Of a stretch of 64,000 nt of DNA, positions 42,171-50,873 are shown in pieces (position 1 is the first letter of the stretch; each line of letters opens with the position of its first letter). A program made the position numbers and the translations under genes. Source of the DNA: Bin87 sp965203195 (GTDB lineage Bacteria; Chloroflexota; Dehalococcoidia; Lucifugimonadales; UBA3495); contig OZ241860.1 of the NCBI GenBank assembly GCA_965203195.1, positions 62,001 through 126,000 on the forward strand, written 5' to 3'. Below the pieces are notes generated by a model. That model did no database searches. It was not told the DNA's origin and saw only the letters and a program-made list of their open reading frames with translations.

Positions 42171-42572
42171 ATGTTTGAGTTTATACACCATGTCCGCATC
42201 CTTGTCCATGACGCCGACGCTATGGCCGCATACATCGCCGACAACTTCGGCCTGACGCCGGAGAAAATCCAGGTGTACCCCGAGCGCGGAATGAAAAACG
42301 CCATCTACAAAGTCGGCGCCACGAATGTTGAATTCACCGAACCCCTGGACGCCGATTCCGCTATGGGGCGTTACCTGCAAACCTTCGGCCCCGGCCCTTA
42401 TCACCTGGCCTTCGGGGTGTCGGACCTCGCCGGCAAGGCGGCGGAACTGGCCGCCCGCGGCAACGAAATGCGCGGCGAAAACGGAATGTCCCGCAGCGCC
42501 GAAGGCTATATGACCGCCAACATCGCCGCCGCCAGCGCCCTCGGCTACCCCTTCCAGCTGGCCGAGGGCTAG
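42171..42572 (+). CDS. VOC-family protein (methylmalonyl-CoA epimerase/glyoxalase-like)
   Basis: 133 residues from ATG 42171, with GGAG 9 bases upstream. HHVRILVHDADAMAAYIADNFGL and EFTEPLD form the first beta-alpha-beta-beta-beta unit. PYHLAFGVSDLAGKAAELAARG forms the second. His near the start, Glu in EFTEP and His in PYHLAF are candidate metal ligands. Size and spacing fit methylmalonyl-CoA epimerase more than glyoxalase I. No methylmalonyl-CoA mutase is adjacent, so the assignment is open. Confidence 0.75.
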   Translation: MFEFIHHVRILVHDADAMAAYIADNFGLTPEKIQVYPERGMKNAIYKVGATNVEFTEPLDADSAMGRYLQTFGPGPYHLAFGVSDLAGKAAELAARGNEMRGENGMSRSAEGYMTANIAAASALGYPFQLAEG

Positions 42573-42663
42573 ACCGCCCGCCGGCCCCGTCCTGGCGCTC
42601 CGCCATCCATCCATCCGTCCATCCTGTCGCTCCGGCCCTCCCGCTGCTACGGACTTGCTCACT

Positions 42664-44343
42664 ATGCTGCTCAAAGACACCATTGCCAATGCCCTGAAGG
42701 CCGCGCTGGAACAGGCCCAGCGGGAGGGCGTCATCAGCCTCGCCGCCGTGCCGGACATAGAGGTGGAACGCCCCAACAACCCGGAACACGGGGACTTCGC
42801 CACCAACCTGCCCCTGCGTCTGGCCCGCGCCGCCCGCGCCAATCCGCTGCGGCTGGCGGAGCAAATTGCGGAACGCATGGACACCGGCCCGGAAATCGCC
42901 GCCGTAACGCCCGCGCCGCCGGGGTTCATCAACTTCCGCCTCAGCCAGGAATGGCTGCAAAAGCAGGTGGAAACGGTGCGCGCCGCCGGCGACGCTTTCG
43001 GCAACGCCGCCGCCGGCGCCGGCCGGCGGGTGATGGTGGAATTCGTGAGCGTCAACCCTACCGGCCCCGTCCATGTGGGCCATACCCGCGGCGCTGTGCT
43101 GGGCAGTGCCCTGGCCAACGCGCTGGAAGCGGCGGGCTACGCGGTCACCCGGGAGTACTACATCAACGACGCCGGCTCGCAGATGGAAGCCTTCTACCGC
43201 TCCGTCTGGGCCCGCTACCAGCAGGCCCTGGGGCAAGATGCCGGTATGCCGGAAAACGGCTACCAGGGCGACTACATCGCCGGCATCGCCGGCGAGATCA
43301 TCGCCGCCCACGGGGACGCCTACCTGCGAATGTCCGACCAGGCCGCCGTCCGCCGCATCGGCGACATCGCCCGCGCCCAAATGGTCGACCTCATCCGCGA
43401 CGACCTGGCAGCCATCGGAGTCGTCTTTGACCACTGGTTCAGCGAACGGTCGCTGTTTGAAAACGAGGATTACGAGCAGGCCCTCGGCCGCCTCCGCGCC
43501 GGCGGGCATCTGGACGAACGCAACGGAGCGCTGTGGTTCAACTCCTCCGCCCTGGGCGACGCCCGGGACAATGTGGTGGTGCGTTCCTCCGGGGAATCAA
43601 CCTACTTCGCGTCGGACATCGCCTATCATTACAACAAATTCGAGGGCCGGCGCTACGACCGGGTCATTGACATCTGGGGCGCCGACCACCAGGGCCATGT
43701 AATGCGAATGAAAGCCGCCGTGGCGGCCCTGGGCATTGACCCGGAGCAGCTCACGGTGCTTATCGCCCAGATGGTGACCCTGAAACGGGGCCGCGAAACG
43801 GTGCGCGCTTCCAAGCGCACGGGCGATTTCATCACCCTGCGGGAACTGGTGGACGAAGTGGGCAAGGACGCCTGCCGCTACTTTTTCCTGGCGCGGGCGG
43901 CGTCCACACAGATGGAATTCGACCTGGAGCTGGCCACGCGGGAATCGGCGGAAAACCCCGTCTATTATGTCCAGTACGCCCACGCGCGCAACGCCAGCAT
44001 CCTCAACCTGGCCGCCGCGCGCGGCATTGACTACGCGGACGGCGACGTCGCCCTGCTGGTGCATCCCCACGAACTGGCCCTGATACGGACCATGCTGCGG
44101 CTGCCGGAACTGGTGACGCAGGTTGCCGAAAGCCTGGAGCCCCACCATCTGCCGCACTACGCAATGGAACTGGCCACGGCCTTCCACCACTTTTACGAAA
44201 GCTGCCGGGTCATATCGGCCAACCCCGAGGACAATGCGCTGACGCTGGCCCGACTTAAACTGGTGGCGGCGGCGCAGGTGGCATTCCGCCGGACGCTGAC
44301 GCTGATGGGGATGTCGGCGCCGGAACGGATGGAACGGGCCTGA
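42664..44343 (+). CDS. argS: Arginine-tRNA ligase
   Basis: 559 residues from ATG 42664; TTG 42655 is three codons earlier. The class I signature HVGHTRGAVLG replaces HIGH, and the KMSKS loop is a degenerate RASKRTGDF, as seen in many ArgRS. EHGDFATNLPL is the N-terminal tRNA D-loop domain hallmark. The anticodon-binding helical domain is C-terminal (LPHYAMELATAFHHFYESCRVI). Size matches the family. (CCAT)n-like repeats at 42604-42623 precede the gene. Confidence 0.95.
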   Translation: MLLKDTIANALKAALEQAQREGVISLAAVPDIEVERPNNPEHGDFATNLPLRLARAARANPLRLAEQIAERMDTGPEIAAVTPAPPGFINFRLSQEWLQKQVETVRAAGDAFGNAAAGAGRRVMVEFVSVNPTGPVHVGHTRGAVLGSALANALEAAGYAVTREYYINDAGSQMEAFYRSVWARYQQALGQDAGMPENGYQGDYIAGIAGEIIAAHGDAYLRMSDQAAVRRIGDIARAQMVDLIRDDLAAIGVVFDHWFSERSLFENEDYEQALGRLRAGGHLDERNGALWFNSSALGDARDNVVVRSSGESTYFASDIAYHYNKFEGRRYDRVIDIWGADHQGHVMRMKAAVAALGIDPEQLTVLIAQMVTLKRGRETVRASKRTGDFITLRELVDEVGKDACRYFFLARAASTQMEFDLELATRESAENPVYYVQYAHARNASILNLAAARGIDYADGDVALLVHPHELALIRTMLRLPELVTQVAESLEPHHLPHYAMELATAFHHFYESCRVISANPEDNALTLARLKLVAAAQVAFRRTLTLMGMSAPERMERA

Positions 44344-44389
44344 ACCGAACCGGCGCCGGCGGTAGCCAGGCCGCCGGCGCCGCAGACCA

Positions 44390-44755
44390 TCACGATTCGG
44401 GATAAGTCAGCTTCAGCAGGATGTGCCGCCGGTTTTTGGTGTGGGGCCGCACCTGCCCGGGCCATCGCCCGGCGTCCACCGCCTCCGCCCATTCCGGGGA
44501 AGTCAGCGCTTCCGGGCTTTCCAGCTGATACACGGCGTGATGCCTGGGGGCGCCGGGCACTTCAATCTCCCGCACTTCGCCCCCCATAGCCATCACCAGC
44601 CGCTGCGTTTCGTAGCGCGTCACGCCAACTACGCCGGGAACGCCGTTCAGCAGCGGGCAATGTTCGGTGTTGTACACCTCGTTGAACAAGGCTTCGTGAG
44701 CCGGGTCAATGTCCATACTGGCGATGAACAGATATTTGGACTTCAGGTCGGACAT
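44390..44755 (-). CDS. Dimeric alpha/beta-barrel-like protein
   Basis: 121 residues from ATG 44755 (GAGAGG 5 bases upstream). YLFIASMDIDPAHEALFNEVYNTEHCPLL is the typical first strand and helix of the EthD/DUF4286-like alpha-beta barrel fold, with HAVYQLESPEALTSPEW as the second half. Such proteins form dimers and bind small hydrophobic molecules or act as monooxygenase-like enzymes. Function is unassigned. The upstream spacer has the direct repeat described separately. Confidence 0.7.
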   Translation of the reverse strand: MSDLKSKYLFIASMDIDPAHEALFNEVYNTEHCPLLNGVPGVVGVTRYETQRLVMAMGGEVREIEVPGAPRHHAVYQLESPEALTSPEWAEAVDAGRWPGQVRPHTKNRRHILLKLTYPES

Positions 44756-44797
44756 AACAGCCTCTCCGGCGGGTTGGTCAGTGTGGCGGGTTGGTCG

Positions 44798-44847
44798 GTG
44801 CGCGGCTTGATCAGTGTGCGGGTTATCAGTGCGCGGCTTGATCAGTG
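44798..44847. repeat. 19-bp direct repeat at TPR gene end
   Basis: GTGCGCGGCTTGATCAGTG occurs at 44798-44816 and at 44829-44847, period 31. The second copy covers the stop codon of the TPR gene. Confidence 0.85.
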
Positions 44848-45492
44848 AGATTGATGCAGCATCTGCGCGGCGATGGCCCAATCGGAACGGGCCGCCGCCA
44901 GATCTCCCAGCGCGGCGTAAGCCTTGCCGCGCGCTACATAGGCCACGGTATAGCGGTCGTTGAGGGCGATCGCCACCGTAAAATCGGCAATAGCCGGCCG
45001 GTTCCGCCCGGCGTCCCGCAGCGCCAGTCCCCGCCAGTAATGACTTTCCGGGTTGGCCGGCGACAGGGACAGGGCGGCGGCGCAGTCGGCGACGGCTTCG
45101 TCCAGCCGGCCGAGTTTATAGCGGGCGCGGCCACGGGCTTGCCACGCGTCCGCGCTACGGCTGTCCCGCTGCAAAGCTTGACTGCAATCGGCGTCCGCGT
45201 CCGTCCAGTTTTCCAGCGCCAGGTTGGCGGTGGCCCGTTGCAGCCAGGCGTCGGGGTTGGCGGCGTCCAGCAGTATGGCGGCATCCAGTTCGGCCAGAGC
45301 CATCTCGTAGCGCCCCAGCAGCGCCAGCGCCTTGCCCCGGCGCCAACGCACGCGGGCGTCAGCCGCGTCTATCAGATAGGCCAGGTCCAAATCGGCCAGC
45401 GCGGCGTCGGGATTGCCGCCATCCAGCCTGCAATCCGCGCTGCGGAGCAGGTCATCCAGCGAAGGTTCGGATGCCCGGCGCGGAATGGACAT
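44842..45492 (-). CDS. Tetratricopeptide repeat protein
   Basis: 216 residues made of about five to six TPR helices (for example WRRGKALALLGRYEMALAELDAAILLDAANP and WQARGRARYKLGRLDEAVADCAAALSLSPANP). There is no signal peptide or extra domain. TPRs scaffold protein complexes; no partner is evident. A 28-bp palindrome at 45548 separates it from the RGG gene upstream on the same strand. The start ATG has no strong ribosome site. Confidence 0.8.
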   Translation of the reverse strand: MSIPRRASEPSLDDLLRSADCRLDGGNPDAALADLDLAYLIDAADARVRWRRGKALALLGRYEMALAELDAAILLDAANPDAWLQRATANLALENWTDADADCSQALQRDSRSADAWQARGRARYKLGRLDEAVADCAAALSLSPANPESHYWRGLALRDAGRNRPAIADFTVAIALNDRYTVAYVARGKAYAALGDLAAARSDWAIAAQMLHQSH

Positions 45493-45547
45493 AGCGGGAA
45501 ATGGCGGCCGACGCGGCGCCGATTCGCTGAACCGGGCCGATCATTGG

Positions 45548-45575
45548 CAAGCCCAACCCGGCCGGGTTGGGCTTG
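45548..45575. terminator. Perfect 14-bp-arm palindrome
   Basis: CAAGCCCAACCCGG is followed at once by its exact complement, giving a 28-base hairpin just after the RGG gene on the minus strand. No T-run follows. It may stabilise or end the RGG transcript. Confidence 0.6.
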
Positions 45576-45587
45576 CTTGAGCCTACG

Positions 45588-45731
45588 CTACTTTTTCGGA
45601 GCGTTGTTGCCCCGCCCGCCGCCGGAGGGTCGGCCGGTAGTGCTGGGGGCATTGGCCGGGCGACCGCTGCCGCCCCGTCCTCCCCCTCGTCCGCCGCCGC
45701 CCCGGCCGCCTTTCATCATTGGCGCTGCCAT
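45588..45731 (-). CDS. 47-residue RGG-rich peptide
   Basis: A small ORF from ATG 45731 with AGGAGG 9 bases upstream. The N-terminal half reads MMKGGRGGGGRGGGRGG, an RGG-box like those that bind RNA in eukaryotic proteins and cold-shock partners. The C-terminal half is Ser/Pro/Gly-rich and ends NNAPKK. Ribosome site, strong composition and following hairpin suggest a real gene, but no family is recognised. Confidence 0.65.
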   Translation of the reverse strand: MAAPMMKGGRGGGGRGGGRGGSGRPANAPSTTGRPSGGGRGNNAPKK

Positions 45732-45904
45732 AACTGGGCCTCCTTCTGCCGCTGATTTTTACCCGCGCCGGGTAAATCGCGCTGTCCAGTGTACAACGGC
45801 GGGGTTCATAATGGAAAGCGCCCGGATCTGTAGGTGCGGCGCCAACCCGGCCCGCCGCCACCGCCGTGGCCGCCCTCCGGCGCCACCCCCTTTGCGGCGC
45901 CCGG

Positions 45905-47551
45905 TCAGAAAGCCCGCTTGTGCGAGTAGTCAATCTCCTCGCCGGTGATGAACTCCAGCAGAACGGCGTTGCCCTCCTCATTCTGCCGCCGGGCCCGCCG
46001 GAACGCCGGAATGATTTCATTGGGGTCGGTGATGCGTTCCGCATAGCCACCCATGGCCCGCCCCATATCCGCATAGTTGCCGCCCAGGTCGCGGGTATTG
46101 TAGAGGGCGTGGGAACGCTGCATCGCGCCCGTCTCCACCGCCATAGTGGAGTTATTCAGCACCACGGTGGTAATGGGGGCGTTGCTGCGGACGGCGGTCT
46201 CAAAGTCCAGCCCTACCATGCCGAAGGCGGCGTCGCCCATAAAGTTGACGCACATCTTGTCGGGCGCGGCCAGCTTGGCGCCAATGACCAGGCCCAGCCC
46301 CGTGCCCAGCCCGTGCGATTTGCCCCAGCCCAGATAGCTGCGCGGCCCGCCGGCCCGGTAAAAGGGCGTAATCTGGTCCCGGGGGCTGCCCGAATCGTGG
46401 GTAATGATGGCATCGTCCGCCGGCACCGCCTGCTGGAAATCAGCAATGACGCGGTAGGGATTGACCGGCGGGCCGGCGTCAGCCGTCTTGTGCGCCCACT
46501 CGGCCAGCCAGGCGCGGCGCACGGCGGCGATTTCGTCTGCAACCGCCCCGTTGTCGCGCCGGCGCTCGCCTACAATCTCCCGGCACGCCTCAATCATCTG
46601 GCGCAGGGCCAGCCTGGCGTCGCCAATGACCGGATACTGGACATCGTAGTCCTTGTTCAGGTCGCGCGGATCATTCGTGTTCTGGATCAGCGTGCGCCCG
46701 GCCGGCAGGTTCATGGACATCCCGTGTTTGGTGAAGCTGGCGCCCACGCCAAAAATGACATCGGCGCGGCGCACAAAGTGATAGACGGCGCCGTTCATTA
46801 CCCCGGAGCCGCTGCCCAGCGACAGGGGATGCTGCTCCGGGAACCCGCTCTTGCCCAGCAGCGTGGTCATCACCGGAACCGACAGCAGCTCCGCCAGTTC
46901 CACCAGCTCGTCGGTAGCCTCGGCGTACATCACCCCCTGCCCGGCGTGAATTACCGGATAGGTGGCGGCGCAGAGGGCGCGGGCGGCGGCTTCCACATCG
47001 TCCGGGTCGGCCTGCGACGCGGAACGGCGCAGGTTGCCGCTCCAGTAAAAAGCCTCCTCGGAAACATCCTCCAGCGCCACATCCGCCGGGATTTCCACCA
47101 TCGCCGGGCCGGGACGCCCGGTGTACAGGGCATTGACGGCCCGCCGCATCACCTGGCTGGTACTCTGCGACAGGTTGAGGCGTTCCAGGTGCTTGGTGAC
47201 GCTGGCAAAGCTCTCCACCGAATCAAACATTGGGAACACGCCCTGCCGTTCCCGGGGATGGCCCAGGGGCAGCAGCAGGACAGGCACGGAGTCGGAAAAA
47301 GCGGTCGCCACGCCGGAGTAGGCATTCTCCGCGCCGGGGCCGTACTGCATGGCGAACACGCCCGGCGGCCGCCCGTTGGTGACGCGGCTGTACCCGTCGG
47401 CAATGCCCACGCCCACGCGCTCCTGGCGGCAGATGACCGGACGGATGCCGGCGGCGGCGCACGCCTCAATGACCGGCGTGGTGGGAAAACAGGAAAGGTA
47501 CTGCACGCCTTCCCTTTTCAAAATCTCGGCGATGGCGTCAATAGTCTGCAC
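45905..47551 (-). CDS. Thiamine diphosphate-dependent enzyme (acetolactate synthase-like)
   Basis: 548 residues from GTG 47551 with GAGGT 7 bases upstream; an overlong ORF to 47977 crosses the Uma2 gene. ICRQERVGVGIADGYSR contains the catalytic Glu, FAMQYGPGAENAYSG the following loop. GDAAFGMVGLDFETAV to VVLNNST is the ThDP motif. It differs from the enzyme at 23057 through this entire motif, so it is not a recent duplicate. Probably an oxo-acid decarboxylase or ligase; substrate unknown. Confidence 0.83.
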   Translation of the reverse strand: MQTIDAIAEILKREGVQYLSCFPTTPVIEACAAAGIRPVICRQERVGVGIADGYSRVTNGRPPGVFAMQYGPGAENAYSGVATAFSDSVPVLLLPLGHPRERQGVFPMFDSVESFASVTKHLERLNLSQSTSQVMRRAVNALYTGRPGPAMVEIPADVALEDVSEEAFYWSGNLRRSASQADPDDVEAAARALCAATYPVIHAGQGVMYAEATDELVELAELLSVPVMTTLLGKSGFPEQHPLSLGSGSGVMNGAVYHFVRRADVIFGVGASFTKHGMSMNLPAGRTLIQNTNDPRDLNKDYDVQYPVIGDARLALRQMIEACREIVGERRRDNGAVADEIAAVRRAWLAEWAHKTADAGPPVNPYRVIADFQQAVPADDAIITHDSGSPRDQITPFYRAGGPRSYLGWGKSHGLGTGLGLVIGAKLAAPDKMCVNFMGDAAFGMVGLDFETAVRSNAPITTVVLNNSTMAVETGAMQRSHALYNTRDLGGNYADMGRAMGGYAERITDPNEIIPAFRRARRQNEEGNAVLLEFITGEEIDYSHKRAF

Positions 47552-47684
47552 GATGTTACCTCGTTGCCTCGCGGGCCGGTGGAATGGCGCCAGTATAACA
47601 CTGCCGGCGCCCTGCCGCCGGTCCGCGAAACTTGCCGTGAGCTTTGCTGCCGGCGGTTTATTGCCGGGGGTTATTGCTGGAGGG

Positions 47685-48599
47685 TTATTGCCGGCGCAGG
47701 CGGCGTAGTTCGTCCCGCAGCTGCTGCGCCTCGGACTGGGCGGCGATGCGGGCGGCCTGTTCCGCAATGCGGGCGGCGCGCTCCGCATCCCGTTGGCCTT
47801 CGGCGACGATACGGGCCGCGCGATCCGCATCCCGCGCGCCTTCGGCGACGATACGAGCCGCGCGATCCGCGTCCCGCGCGCCTTCGGCAGCAATACGGGC
47901 CGCGCGTTCGGTATCCCGATCCATTTCGGCAAGGATGCGGCCGGCGCGCTCCTCAACCCGGCCATCGGCTTCCTCATCGTAGGTGTCCAGGTAACGACGG
48001 GCCACCGGATCGTACCAGCGCAGCGCGCCGTGTTCCCAGCACAAATCCAGGTTCAGTACCCTGCTGTGCCCCCAGTACATACCCGGCGCGTACTGGTGAA
48101 TGGTGACGGGACGATTACCTTCCCCCGTATCGTCCTTTTCGTCCCCGGCCAGCCCTGTGGAGTAGTATCGGCCCCATTCCGCGTCAAAGCGCCAGTACTC
48201 GCCCACGCCATAGCGGGCGTAGGCAATGCGCTTGCCCACTTCATCGTTGCGCGCCGTGTGGATGGATGCGATTTCCAGCACAAACTCCGGCGGCTTGCCC
48301 CACTCCGAAATAGCGTAACCCCGCTGCCGGATGATGGCGTCCCGGTCCACATCAAAGGCAATCAGCAGATCGGGAACCAGTATGCCGCTGCGCTGGTCGT
48401 GTCGCCAGCCCATAGGCAGTTCGCTGATGACCAGGAGGCCGGAATGGGTAGCGGCCAGATGACGCCGGAGGGCCGGCTGCCAGCCGGGTTCGTCCAGAAT
48501 AACGGAGTTGTTCATATCGTCCCGCGGCGGAAAATCGGGGAATTGCTTGACGGATGGAACCGCCGCGTCGGACGGCGGCACAATGGGCCTGGTAGTCAT
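47685..48599 (-). CDS. Uma2-family PD-(D/E)XK nuclease with coiled-coil tail
   Basis: 304 residues from ATG 48599 (GAGG 6 bases upstream). GILVPDLLIAFDV and EFVLEIAS are the catalytic Asp and Glu-x-Lys-type positions of Uma2 (DUF820), here with Ala/Ile at the Lys position, so activity may be lost. Residues about 230-300 are a charged helix with four 14-residue repeats (RAARIVAEGARDAD), encoded by near-identical 42-bp units. This family is often expanded in bacteria and cyanobacteria; its biological role remains unclear. Confidence 0.8.
   Translation of the reverse strand: MTTRPIVPPSDAAVPSVKQFPDFPPRDDMNNSVILDEPGWQPALRRHLAATHSGLLVISELPMGWRHDQRSGILVPDLLIAFDVDRDAIIRQRGYAISEWGKPPEFVLEIASIHTARNDEVGKRIAYARYGVGEYWRFDAEWGRYYSTGLAGDEKDDTGEGNRPVTIHQYAPGMYWGHSRVLNLDLCWEHGALRWYDPVARRYLDTYDEEADGRVEERAGRILAEMDRDTERAARIAAEGARDADRAARIVAEGARDADRAARIVAEGQRDAERAARIAEQAARIAAQSEAQQLRDELRRLRRQ
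47760..47920 (-). repeat. 42-bp tandem repeats encoding a coiled coil
   Basis: Three to four 42-bp units (core CGCGCGCCTTCGGCGACGAT on the plus strand) encode the 14-residue repeat of the Uma2 tail. High identity suggests recent expansion. Confidence 0.75.
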
Positions 48600-48684
48600 A
48601 GCAGCCTCGCCAATCGGCAATGTCGCAAGAGCGTTAGATGCCCGACGGGAACCGGGGGTGTTGACGCCGCCGCGCGCTATCCGG

Positions 48685-49442
48685 TCACCGGAACAGGTCT
48701 TTGTCCGCATCGCGCACCATGGCGCGGCTGTCGGCGTCATCCTGTCGCTCGTAGGGATAGCCTTTGATGATCGCCACCGGCACGCCCAGCAGCTTGCCCG
48801 TCACCAGCTCTGCCGTGGCCGCCAGCTCGTCCGCTACAGCGATGGTCGTGGTATGCAGTTCGTTGCCGTGGGGGTCAAACTCGCCTACATAGCTCACCAC
48901 CGGATTGAACCCGGCCACGCCGATGGACACATTCACCGCCCCGTTGCGCCAGGGCCGTCCGAAAGTGTCCGACACCAGCACGGCGGCGTCCACCCGCTTC
49001 GTTCCCGGATAGCGTCCCGGATGCGGCGCGCCGACTCGTCCGGGTCCACCGGCAGCAGGCAGATGGCATTTTCGCCCGGTATGTTGGAGGCGTCAATGCC
49101 GGCGTTGGCGCAAATGTAGCCATGCCGGGTTTCGCTGATAATAACCCCCCGGTCCATTCGCACGATGCGGCGGCTTTCCCGCAGTATCATTTCCGTATGG
49201 CGCGGGTCCCGGCGATGACCTTCGGTAATCGCCACCGCCAGAGGCGAGGCTTCCACCTCGTCAATGGTCATCACCCGCCCTTCGGCCTTGCTAACGATTT
49301 TCTGCGTCACCACCAGCACGTCGCCGTCCGCAACGGGCGTGCCTTGCGCGGCGGCGGCGGCCATAATCTGTCCGGCCAGGTCGTCGCCGGCCTGCACTTC
49401 GGGCAGTCCCTCAATTCCGATGGCGCGAATTTCCGGCGGCAT
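48685..49442 (-). CDS. cofE: Coenzyme F420-0:L-glutamate ligase with frameshift
   Basis: The CofE-like protein is split. An N-terminal frame starts at 49442 (GEGLPEVQAGDD-like opening, VLVVTQKIVSKAEG) and reads DAIRERSG. The conserved remainder (AAVLVSDTFGRPWRNGAVNVSIGVAG, ending DADKDLFR) is in another frame down to 48685. Restoring one base at the CCC run 48993-48995 joins them into one protein of about 252 residues. GGGGAG precedes the ATG. CofE adds gamma-glutamates to F420, needed by the LLM enzymes here. Sequencing error or real disruption cannot be separated. Confidence 0.8.
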
Positions 49443-49579
49443 AGCTCATCTCCCCTGACGATTTGACGGCCCTGACGATATGGTAGCTCTGATGACTTGG
49501 CGGTACTGATAATGGTACGGCGAGCAGGGCGGCAACGGAGTTGCGCCCCGCATCCGCCCGCCAGTTTATCATCATCCGG

Positions 49580-50461
49580 TCATTCGGCGCCGGCGACTGC
49601 CGCCACCGGCGTTCTGCGGCGGGCGTCAATGCCCAGCAGCGCCGCCGCGCTGCCATCCACGACGACGATCTCCAGCCGGCCGTGGCTACCCACCAGGGCG
49701 CGCAATCCTGTCCCCGGCGGGTCGTGAAAAGTGACCGCGACGCCGGCCAGCGTATGCCCGGCAATGGTCACTGTCGCCGATTGACTGCCGGGGACAATGC
49801 CCATACCGGCCAGAATATCGGCAGTGAGGTCAGTAATCAGGTTCCCAAAAGCGTCGGCGTAGATAACCTGCCCGGTCACCGCCCGGCCTTGCGGACGCGG
49901 CGCCGGCAGGGGCAGCGCAACCAGCGTATCGGCCGGCGTCCCCAGGTCAGCGGCCGGCGCGCCCAGCGACAAATGCGCCGCAACGGGCGCGAATATATCG
50001 CGTCCGTGAAAGGTAAAGCTTACGGGATGGCGCCAGTAATCGGGGTTGGTCAGCCGCCGCACCCAGCAGCCCTGGGGCGCCGGCAGCGCCACGGGCGTAT
50101 CCCGGTCTCCATCTCCAACTCCAAAGTCCCCGAAAGCGGCATCGTACTGCCGGCACACTAGAGTAAGCAGCCCGTTGTCGGGAGCCAGAAAGCGAGCGTC
50201 GGGCGTCTCCAGCAGAATGGCGGCGCGCCCCGTGCCTACGCCGGGATCGACCACGGCCGCAAAAATGCTGTGGGGCGGGAAATAGCGGAAAGCGTCGGCT
50301 AAAACCGCCGCCCCGTGCCGGATGTCCTGGGGGCCAATGCCGTGCGTAAGGTCAATCACGCTGGCGGCGGGGTTAATGCCGGCGATAACCCCGCGCATCA
50401 TGCCCACATAGGCGTCGGCCAAGCCGAAATCCGTCGCCAGGACAATAACGGGCGCCGTCAT
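49580..50461 (-). CDS. SAM hydroxide adenosyltransferase (DUF62)
   Basis: 293 residues. VIVLATDFGLADAYVGMMRGVI is the N-terminal motif of the fluorinase/SAM hydroxide adenosyltransferase family, with INPAASVIDLTHGI and VVDPGVGTGR next. The family hydrolyses AdoMet to adenosine and methionine using the conserved Asp-Arg-His triad. The short spacer downstream (49443-49579) contains degenerate CTGATGACTTGGCGG-like repeats. Role in the cell is uncertain. Confidence 0.9.
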   Translation of the reverse strand: MTAPVIVLATDFGLADAYVGMMRGVIAGINPAASVIDLTHGIGPQDIRHGAAVLADAFRYFPPHSIFAAVVDPGVGTGRAAILLETPDARFLAPDNGLLTLVCRQYDAAFGDFGVGDGDRDTPVALPAPQGCWVRRLTNPDYWRHPVSFTFHGRDIFAPVAAHLSLGAPAADLGTPADTLVALPLPAPRPQGRAVTGQVIYADAFGNLITDLTADILAGMGIVPGSQSATVTIAGHTLAGVAVTFHDPPGTGLRALVGSHGRLEIVVVDGSAAALLGIDARRRTPVAAVAGAE

Positions 50462-50567
50462 AATCGGAAATCAGCCGCAATGCCAGCGCCGCCGGAAATG
50501 CGGCGGCGCGCGGAGTGGGGCAAGGAAGCCGGCGCAGCCCCGCCCGTCCGGCCGCGTCGCCCGGCGC

Positions 50568-50786
50568 CTACCCGCCGGTAAAGCGGGCGCTGAGGACGGA
50601 TACCGCCAGAAAGACCACAATCAGCGCAATGGTCAGCTGGAACAGCGTCCGCTCCAGCCCCCGCCGGGTACGCACGGTGTTCTGCGCGCTGCCGAACATA
50701 CCGCTGCCCGCCTCCCGCACCTGCGACAGGATAATCAGCACCAGCACCACGGAGGCGATGATTTGCGCGATGTTTAGCCAGATCAT
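50568..50786 (-). CDS. secG: Preprotein translocase subunit SecG
   Basis: 72 residues from ATG 50786 (AGGTGA 5 bases upstream), preferred over GTG 50801. WLNIAQIIASVVLVLIILSQ is the first TM helix, then GSGMFGS(A), an Arg-rich loop and the second helix (FQLTIALIVVFLAVSVL). It completes SecYEG in the inner membrane. Located just upstream of gatB on the other side; other sec genes are absent. Confidence 0.9.
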   Translation of the reverse strand: MIWLNIAQIIASVVLVLIILSQVREAGSGMFGSAQNTVRTRRGLERTLFQLTIALIVVFLAVSVLSARFTGG

Positions 50787-50841
50787 ATCGTTCACCTGCA
50801 CCTGCGACCTGTTGACCTGTTGGTCTAATTCCGATGCGGAT

Positions 50842-50850
50842 ATTGTAGCA
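50842..50850 (-). promoter_or_regulatory. Extended -10 promoter of secG
   Basis: On the minus strand TGCTACAAT is an extended -10 about 55 bases before the secG ATG, in the short gap after gatB. Confidence 0.5.
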
Positions 50851-50873
50851 CGGCGCCGGCGCCCGGCGCCGCA

